This document shows, one piece after another, positions 5,165 to 8,356 of a DNA stretch of 8,356 nucleotides. Both the position numbers and the translations under genes were made by a program. The number at the start of each line of letters is the position of its first letter. Positions within the stretch are counted from its first letter, which is position 1. The notes under the pieces were generated by a model. The model was not told where the DNA came from, made no database searches, and saw only the letters and a program-made list of their open reading frames with translations. The DNA is from Lachnospiraceae bacterium. Lineage in GTDB: Bacteria > Bacillota > Clostridia > Lachnospirales > Lachnospiraceae. The stretch covers positions 1-8,356 of the forward strand of contig CABIZF010000028.1 of NCBI GenBank assembly GCA_902363135.1, in the 5' to 3' direction.

Positions 5165-5272
5165 ACCGCCTTTCGGTGGGGGTATGGAGTAGATAGCAAG
5201 CACAGCAAACGAGTACCCGTTTGCGGAAAATGCTTGTTGGGATAATCCCAAACCCTTATACCGAAAGGCGGT
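5165..5272. other. Candidate second oriT / transfer-operon control site upstream of mobC
   Basis: Nested perfect inverted repeats: ACCGCCTTTCGGT (5165-5177) with 5260-5272; GCAAACG (5205-5211) with CGTTTGC (5218-5224); and TTGGGA-TAA-TCCCAA (5237-5251). The position directly before mobC and the relaxase start is where related elements carry oriT. The right outer arm includes the mobC ribosome binding site (AAAGGCGG), so protein binding or folding here could also limit mobC translation. The nick site is not assigned. Confidence 0.5.
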
Positions 5273-5278
5273 GCGGAA

Positions 5279-5608
5279 ATGGAAAACCGAAAGAGAAATA
5301 TACAGATGAAGTTTTACGTTACGGAAGAAGAAAAGCGGCTGATCGACGAGAAGATGAAGCAGCTTCCCATAAAGCAGTATGGGGCATACTTCCGTAAAAT
5401 GGCGATAGACGGGTATATTCTTGTCGTTGACCGAAGCGACACAAAAGCATATATCCGGGAACTGCAAGCGGTGAGCCGGAACATCAACCAAATTGCAAAA
5501 CGCGCCAATGCGACGGGGACGGTTTACAGGCAGGATATAGAGGACATTAAAAAGGCGGTGGACGAGATATGGCGGTTACAAAGACGCACCCTATTAAATC
5601 AACCTTAA
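5279..5608 (+). CDS. mobC: MobC-family relaxosome accessory protein
   Basis: This 109-residue protein has an N-terminal segment (QMKFYVTEEEKRLIDEKM) fitting a ribbon-helix-helix DNA-binding fold and the MobC motif VSRNINQIAKRANATG at about residues 66-81. MobC proteins bind oriT and help the relaxase open the DNA. The ATG at 5279 is preceded by AAAGGCGG (5264-5271) with 7 nt between. The 3' end overlaps the relaxase start at 5569 by 40 nt, the usual coupled arrangement. The frame is intact although its relaxase partner is cut after 16-17 codons. It could still act in trans or mark this site for the relaxase of a resident conjugative element (inference). Confidence 0.85.
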   Translation: MENRKRNIQMKFYVTEEEKRLIDEKMKQLPIKQYGAYFRKMAIDGYILVVDRSDTKAYIRELQAVSRNINQIAKRANATGTVYRQDIEDIKKAVDEIWRLQRRTLLNQP

Positions 5609-6032
5609 AGGCTGCGATATCTTCATTCATTTCTATAACCGTAGTCTTGCCATCAGTTGAAAAGCTTGTATATGCCGACATACCAAATATCGCCAAAAGA
5701 AGATTGAGGGCCAAAATTGTCAATAAAACAATCCCGACAATTTTCCAAATCCTTTTACTACGCCTATTCTTTATCGCTAACTGCTCACTGATCTTTGCAA
5801 GTTGCTCTGCAACCGTGTCCTTATTAACTTCGTCCATTATTGCACCCCCAAGAAGAGTACCCACATTTGTTTCCAATACATCTGCTATCTTAAAAAGAAA
5901 ATCCACATCTGGAACGGATAACCCTTTTTCCCATTTGCTAATTGTCTGTCTGGTAACATTCAGCTTTATTGCAAGTTCTTCCTGGGTATAACCTTTTGCC
6001 TTCCGCATTGCTTTTAGATTTTCGCTAAACAT
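5547..6032 (-). CDS. XRE-family regulator with one membrane segment, 3'-truncated
   Basis: The start at 6032 (MFSENLKAMRKAKGYTQEEL) follows AAGGAG (6042-6047) with a 9-nt gap; a more upstream ATG at 6095 has no ribosome binding site. Residues 5-60 form a canonical XRE helix-turn-helix (TQEELAIKLNVTRQTISKWEKG). A charged linker follows, then a hydrophobic segment at about 95-118 (KIVGIVLLTILALNLLLAIFGM) predicts one transmembrane helix. The native sequence ends near residue 138 (EMNED). Residues 139-161 are antisense translation of the relaxase start and mobC end, so the outer C-terminal domain is missing. The DNA-binding and membrane parts could still be made. The protein's target is unknown. 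It is AT-rich compared with the par gene beside it. Confidence 0.75.
   Translation of the reverse strand: MFSENLKAMRKAKGYTQEELAIKLNVTRQTISKWEKGLSVPDVDFLFKIADVLETNVGTLLGGAIMDEVNKDTVAEQLAKISEQLAIKNRRSKRIWKIVGIVLLTILALNLLLAIFGMSAYTSFSTDGKTTVIEMNEDIAAFKVDLIGCVFVTAISRPPPF
5569..5618 (+). pseudogene. Relaxase (MobP-type) remnant, first 16-17 codons only
   Basis: From ATG 5569 the frame reads MAVTKTHPIKSTLKAA, the well-known start of clostridial conjugative-element relaxases that follow mobC. The expected continuation (isoleucine, then DYI and a conserved catalytic region) is absent. From about 5619 the frame instead runs antisense through an XRE regulator gene to 5991, giving a 140-codon chimeric reading frame with no relaxase content. 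The relaxase is therefore lost by truncation at this junction. Confidence 0.75.
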
Positions 6033-6057
6033 ATTTATGCTCTCCTTTCTATTTAGT

Positions 6058-6086
6058 AGTTTACACAAATATGTCTGTTGCCTCAA
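6058..6086 (-). promoter_or_regulatory. Possible promoter of the truncated XRE gene
   Basis: On the minus strand TTGAGG (6086-6081), a 17-nt spacer and TAAACT (6063-6058). Each box matches consensus at 4 of 6 positions, so this is a modest prediction. Spacing to the gene start is suitable. Confidence 0.4.
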
Positions 6087-6128
6087 GCAATGCATATTAA
6101 CATTAGGGGTTTTATCTACCGCATTGCC

Positions 6129-6653
6129 TTAACCTCGAAAAAATTTACGAAACCATCCCTTTTTCTCCGGCTCCTGATCCGATCCGGTTTCATCGGTAAG
6201 AAGCTGCTGCTGAATTGTCCCCGCGTGGAGAGCCTGGGCTGCTGCCGCTGTCTGCTGGGCGGCGGCCAGCGCGTCAGTGAGCCGGGTAATGGTCTGGGCC
6301 TGCTGCTCGATCTGCCTGTCTTTCATTTCAAGCTGCCCTTGCAGCGTGTCGATGGTGGCCTGTAAAACAGAAATCACACCATCAACCCCTGTCGTTTTTT
6401 CTGCATTTTTGGTTGACGCGCCATCAACCAAACCGTCAACCGTACCCGTCAACTGGTTGTCGGTGGTTGACGGTGCAATTTCAGAAAACGCCTGTTTTAT
6501 CAGCTTTTCACCGTCAACCTCTACCATCAACTTACCGTCAACCGTTGCCGTCAACCCCTGTAAACTGGTTGACAGCGGTTCACGCTTAATTTTTTTGAAA
6601 ACAGCTTGCTTTGATACCCCTATCTCGTCGGCTATCTGCCGGATCGTTTTCAT
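6129..6653 (-). CDS. par: pSK1-type Par-like plasmid segregation protein (HTH plus coiled coil)
   Basis: The 174-residue protein begins with a helix-turn-helix (MKTIRQIADEIGVSKQAVFKKIK, residues 1-23). A low-complexity linker with repeated VDG follows, then a Gln/Ala/Leu coiled coil at about 100-150 and a basic C-terminal tip (KKGWFRKFFRG). This order matches the single-protein plasmid partition factor Par of staphylococcal pSK1 and related DUF536-type proteins, which improve plasmid inheritance without an ATPase. The start ATG at 6653 overlaps the upstream stop as ATGA, so translation is probably coupled; a GTG 9 codons earlier is less likely. The linker DNA carries a dense set of GTTGACGG motifs in several frames, possibly its own binding sites. 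The family call rests on architecture, not on close sequence identity. Confidence 0.75.
   Translation of the reverse strand: MKTIRQIADEIGVSKQAVFKKIKREPLSTSLQGLTATVDGKLMVEVDGEKLIKQAFSEIAPSTTDNQLTGTVDGLVDGASTKNAEKTTGVDGVISVLQATIDTLQGQLEMKDRQIEQQAQTITRLTDALAAAQQTAAAAQALHAGTIQQQLLTDETGSDQEPEKKGWFRKFFRG
6379..6575. repeat. parS: Array of GTTGACGG/CCGTCAAC motifs inside par (candidate centromere)
   Basis: Six perfect CCGTCAAC/GTTGACGG octamers lie at 6433, 6446, 6466 (opposite orientation), 6511, 6535 and 6548. Three CCATCAAC variants lie at 6379, 6421 and 6524, and three near matches at 6412, 6456 and 6568. Several neighbours are 13 bp apart, which is not a multiple of three. The motif is read as VDG in some places, as LTG or LTA in others, and occurs on both strands, so it is conserved as DNA and not as a protein repeat. 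This suits binding sites for Par or Rep. Confidence 0.75.
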
Positions 6654-6898
6654 ACCTTCACGAACAGGCCCACAGGACACACACCCTTAAACCCAGGCGT
6701 AGATATGTACCAGCAAGCGGGGCCTGTCGGCTCCCAGGCTACTTCAAGGGTAATCTCGTGCCAGCCATCTGGAAACAAAGCTGTAAATCCCTCTCCTGCG
6801 TGTATGCCGCGCCCTTCCAGGAGCAGCCGAGGGTGCGGATCATCGTCTGCCGGATCGGGAAGTTGTATCTGCGCGATCCTCTCTTTATCCCAGCTCAT
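6650..6898 (-). CDS. DUF5348-like small protein
   Basis: This 82-residue soluble protein contains a LEGRGIHAGEGF...W...E...WYIST...KG...VGLFVKV pattern that resembles DUF5348 proteins, small conserved proteins of unknown function on Firmicute plasmids and conjugative elements. The assignment is from pattern similarity only. The ATG at 6898 follows AAGGAGG (6907-6913) with an 8-nt gap. It lies 18 nt after the toxin gene and its stop TGA overlaps the par start by 4 nt, so it belongs to the toxin-antitoxin/par operon. No catalytic motif, signal peptide or membrane segment is seen. Confidence 0.65.
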   Translation of the reverse strand: MSWDKERIAQIQLPDPADDDPHPRLLLEGRGIHAGEGFTALFPDGWHEITLEVAWEPTGPACWYISTPGFKGVCPVGLFVKV

Positions 6899-6916
6899 AG
6901 ACCTTTCCTCCTTCCC

Positions 6917-7189
6917 CTAAAATAAATCGCTATGCGATCCCGTCCGGGTGAGATACAAAATCAGCTCGTCCCCGTCCACTTCGTAGATCAACAACCAATC
7001 CGGCGTAATGTGGCACTCACGACACCCCGCATAGTCCCCGGAAAGCTGGTGATCCCTGTTCTTCTCCGGCAACGGCTCCCCCGCAGCCAGCTTTTTAATA
7101 ATATCCGTCAGCAAAGAAATATCAAAGCCGCGCTTTTTCACGCGCTTCAAATCCTTCTGAAATTTTGTAGTTGGTCTTATGTTATACAT
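6917..7189 (-). CDS. yafQ: YafQ-family type II toxin (ribosome-dependent mRNA endonuclease)
   Basis: The 90-residue protein aligns well with E. coli YafQ, which cuts mRNA in the ribosomal A site. Counterparts of its catalytic or structural residues are visible: H47 (DHQLSG), H60 (ECH), D64-W65 (PDWLLIY), H86 and the terminal F90 (RTGSHSDLF). All are present, so the toxin is probably active. The ATG at 7189 overlaps the antitoxin stop by 8 nt, with GGAGGAG about 10 nt upstream; a TTG two codons earlier is a less likely start. It is co-transcribed with and translationally coupled to its antitoxin, the normal arrangement. Its role here would be to penalise plasmid loss. Confidence 0.92.
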   Translation of the reverse strand: MYNIRPTTKFQKDLKRVKKRGFDISLLTDIIKKLAAGEPLPEKNRDHQLSGDYAGCRECHITPDWLLIYEVDGDELILYLTRTGSHSDLF

Positions 7190-7463
7190 CGGCAAGCAGC
7201 TCCTCCATCATCTGATCGACATTGGAATAGGTCTTGCCGAGGCTCGGATCGGCCTTCATTCTCTTTACTTCCTGGATTGCTTCGACGGTTTCCGCGTTCG
7301 GCACATCGCCGCTGATTTCAAAGGGTATTCTATACTCTCTCACCGCCTTACGCGCAAAAACATTGAACGCCGTTGTCATCGTCATTCCCATATCAGCACA
7401 AAATGCCTCAAACTGCCGCTTCAAATCTGCGTCCATACGAATGTTAATATTTGTATTCGCCAT
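7182..7463 (-). CDS. dinJ: RelB/DinJ-family antitoxin
   Basis: The 93-residue protein has an N-terminal ribbon-helix-helix (TNINIRMDADLKRQFEAFCADMGMTMTTAFNVFARKAV, residues 3-41) that dimerises and binds the operator. A C-terminal segment would wrap the YafQ-type toxin. The ATG at 7463 has AAGGAG (7473-7478) 9 nt upstream; a TTG at 7472 abuts that site and is rejected. It is the first gene of a four-gene operon (antitoxin, toxin, DUF5348-like, par). Autorepression is likely through the ATACATTGTAT palindrome that overlaps its promoter. Confidence 0.92.
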   Translation of the reverse strand: MANTNINIRMDADLKRQFEAFCADMGMTMTTAFNVFARKAVREYRIPFEISGDVPNAETVEAIQEVKRMKADPSLGKTYSNVDQMMEELLADV

Positions 7464-7491
7464 AGATAGCAACTCCTTTCATTCTTATTAT

Positions 7492-7524
7492 ATACATTGT
7501 ATCATTTTTTATTCACAATGTCAA
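7492..7524 (-). promoter_or_regulatory. Promoter and operator of the TA-par operon
   Basis: On the minus strand a perfect TTGACA (7524-7519), a 17-nt spacer and TACAAT (7501-7496). The -10 box is covered by the palindrome ATACATTGTAT (7492-7502), well placed for repression by the antitoxin or antitoxin-toxin complex. CATTGT also recurs at the -35 box. Confidence 0.82.
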
Positions 7525-7596
7525 TACACCTTCCTACCTGTTTACCCACGCCCTGGCTCTTAAACTTCTGCCCTGGTATGTACGCATTTAGGGGGC

Positions 7597-7622
7597 AAAA
7601 AAGCCTTGATTTATGCGGCTTT
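7597..7622 (-). terminator. Probable intrinsic terminator downstream of rep
   Basis: On the minus strand AAAGCC, an 11-nt loop, then GGCTTT runs into a stretch of six T (complement of 7602-7597), about 90 nt after the rep stop. The stem is only 6 bp and shares bases with the T-tract, so strength is uncertain. The rest of 7525-7708 shows no gene. Confidence 0.5.
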
Positions 7623-7708
7623 CCGGGCGCGGTAGAGAGATGGCCAGTATATTTACCCTCGGAGAGCTGAAAACGGCTTCTAAAGCGTAACAGGGGCCTT
7701 TCTGGGCC

Positions 7709-8356
7709 TTATTCCTGGCCCCCATCGTGCAGCGCGTCCAAGAGCCAATCGCTCAACTCCTGGGAAGGGGACACCCGCACCGTTATATGCCCATTTTCAA
7801 AGCGCACCGCTGGCGGTGGGCAATCCCACCACTTGCGGATGGTTTTCGGATCAAGGCCAGTTTCCCGATGACAGTCGGCCTTGCGCCCCTCCGGGTGCTG
7901 CTGCCGCCATTCATAAACCCGCGCCTGGGCCGTTCCGCTGCCTTTGGGCCTTCCGTCCTTATTGCGCCAATTCTTATTACCGTTGATCTCGTCCCTAATT
8001 AAGTTCATCAGCTTGATATGTTCTGACTGTTTGCGCCAGTTCCGCTTATTGACAGGCATAGTCAGGCCGGAGAGCTTCGCTATATCGTCCCTGGGGAATG
8101 TCACATAGTCCTCATTGAACATTTCCAGAGCGCACACCACATCATCTTTTGTAAAGCGGTTTATATCCTCCACGCTCATATCGTCGTAGGGCCGGAGCAG
8201 CGCAAAAGCGTCACGGCGTAGCTCGTCCTCGTCTATCCCGCATTTTTTCGCATAAATCGCCAGCGTCATAATGCCATAGAAACGATGGCCCACCCGGATT
8301 TCATCGGCGATCCGGTGCAGCCACCAGTCGTAAAGGTCACGCTTGACCGTCCAGCG
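7709..8356 (-). CDS. rep: Plasmid replication protein, C-terminal part (DNA-binding region)
   Basis: This is the 3' part of the same rep gene; the portion above 8236 duplicates bases 1-120. Residues 332-506 of the full protein lie here. About residues 426-467 hold a basic GRPKGSG stretch and then a helix-turn-helix-like segment (CHRETGLDPKTIRKWW), which suits sequence-specific binding to origin repeats. The stop TAA is at 7711-7709. An internal ATG at 8293 gives a plausible 194-residue reading frame, but the frame stays open upstream to the window edge and continues to 993, so that is not the real start. A GGGGCC/GGCCCC inverted repeat (7693-7698 and 7717-7722) spans the stop codon. The gene is followed by a likely intrinsic terminator at 7597-7622. 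Confidence 0.85.
   Translation of the reverse strand, partial: RWTVKRDLYDWWLHRIADEIRVGHRFYGIMTLAIYAKKCGIDEDELRRDAFALLRPYDDMSVEDINRFTKDDVVCALEMFNEDYVTFPRDDIAKLSGLTMPVNKRNWRKQSEHIKLMNLIRDEINGNKNWRNKDGRPKGSGTAQARVYEWRQQHPEGRKADCHRETGLDPKTIRKWWDCPPPAVRFENGHITVRVSPSQELSDWLLDALHDGGQE
8237..8356. repeat. Terminal direct repeat, right copy (circular overlap)
   Basis: This is the exact copy of bases 1-120. It should be counted once when the plasmid is closed. Coordinates beyond 8236 correspond to position minus 8236 on the circle. Confidence 0.93.

Larger units (their letters stand above)
4707..5618 (+). mobile_element. Captured front end of an integrative conjugative element transfer module
   Basis: XRE regulator, oriT-like repeats, mobC and an overlapping relaxase start are in the order seen in transfer modules of Firmicute conjugative elements. 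The module stops abruptly at about 5618, where relaxase coding sequence meets an unrelated antisense gene. The left limit is not defined; the KTR/methyltransferase cargo may have arrived with it, since KTR genes commonly sit next to such modules. No integrase, excisionase or terminal repeats are visible. Confidence 0.6.
1..8236. other. Complete circular plasmid unit (8,236 bp)
   Basis: Bases 1-120 are repeated exactly at 8237-8356, as expected when a circular molecule is assembled as a linear contig with overlapping ends. Joining 8236 to 1 restores an uninterrupted 506-codon replication gene, which is independent support for circularity. The unit carries replication, mobilisation, toxin-antitoxin and partition-type genes and no rRNA, tRNA or chromosomal housekeeping operon. 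The alternatives are a true tandem duplication or a concatemer, which the sequence alone does not exclude. Confidence 0.88.

Noticed and set aside
5569..5991. A 140-codon plus-strand gene starting MAVTKTHPIKSTLKAA
   Set aside because: Only the first 16-17 codons are a relaxase start; the rest is antisense to the XRE regulator. It is a junction artefact and is listed as a relaxase remnant.
6033..6128. GCAATGC (6087-6093) / GCATTGC (6121-6127) inverted repeat between the XRE gene and par
   Set aside because: It is a 7-bp repeat with a 27-nt gap and no T-tract, and I cannot assign it as a terminator or boundary repeat.
6654..6680. Nine-residue N-terminal extension of Par from a GTG at 6680
   Set aside because: The ATG at 6653 overlaps the upstream stop as ATGA and begins the helix-turn-helix exactly as in the family; the extension MSCGPVREG adds nothing recognisable.
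7709..8293. A 194-residue protein starting at 8293
   Set aside because: The frame is open upstream to the window edge and continues from the identical 1-120 segment to 993, so the ATG at 8293 is internal to rep.
1..8356. CRISPR array, insertion sequence, integrase, tRNA or rRNA
   Set aside because: I saw no regularly spaced repeat-spacer array, no transposase or recombinase motif and no RNA-gene sequence anywhere in the window. The only regular repeats are those in par and the rep leader.

Overview
The window is one full turn of a small circular plasmid of 8,236 bp, plus 120 bp read twice. Bases 1-120 and 8237-8356 are identical, and a replication gene that appears cut at both window ends joins in frame across them into a 506-residue protein. 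The gene types (MobV relaxase, AEP-type Rep, DinJ/YafQ, pSK1-like Par, Cys-rich KTR protein, MobC) and strong purine-rich ribosome binding sites point to an anaerobic gut Firmicute (Clostridia). This host call is inference from gene families.

Layout on the circle. (1) Replication: rep (minus strand, 993 to 1, then 8236 to 7709) with a leader of about 370 nt at 994-1400. The leader holds a consensus promoter lying in a hairpin, two near-identical 44-bp direct repeats, an AT-rich tract and a 17-bp G/C-rich inverted repeat. This is the best candidate origin and copy-control region. (2) Mobilisation: a MobV/Pre relaxase (2645-1419, minus) with a promoter and a cluster of hairpins upstream (2728-2830) that looks like its oriT. 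(3) An AT-rich cargo operon on the minus strand (4604-2949): promoter, 8-codon leader peptide MLHSMRIR, two intrinsic terminators, a Cys-rich KTR protein, then a plasmid-borne Cfr/RlmN-family radical-SAM methyltransferase, followed by terminators. (4) A captured front end of an integrative conjugative element (4721-5618, plus): XRE regulator, oriT-like inverted repeats, intact mobC, and the first 16-17 codons of a relaxase, cut off at about 5618. (5) A 3'-truncated XRE membrane-anchored regulator (6032-5547, minus), joined tail to tail at the same junction. (6) A maintenance operon on the minus strand (7524-6129): DinJ-like antitoxin, YafQ-like toxin, DUF5348-like protein and a pSK1-type Par protein. 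Par's own coding region carries about a dozen copies of a GTTGACGG motif in several reading frames.

The GC-rich backbone (rep, mob, TA/par) is interrupted by visibly AT-rich DNA between about 2940 and 6110, so the plasmid is a mosaic. The most notable system is the cargo operon. Its leader peptide ends in the Arg-x-Arg arrest motif of ErmDL and MefAL and precedes mutually exclusive RNA hairpins. This suggests antibiotic-dependent attenuation of a 23S rRNA A2503-type methyltransferase. Whether that enzyme is a resistance determinant (Cfr-like, C8) or a housekeeping-like RlmN paralogue (C2) cannot be settled from the sequence alone.
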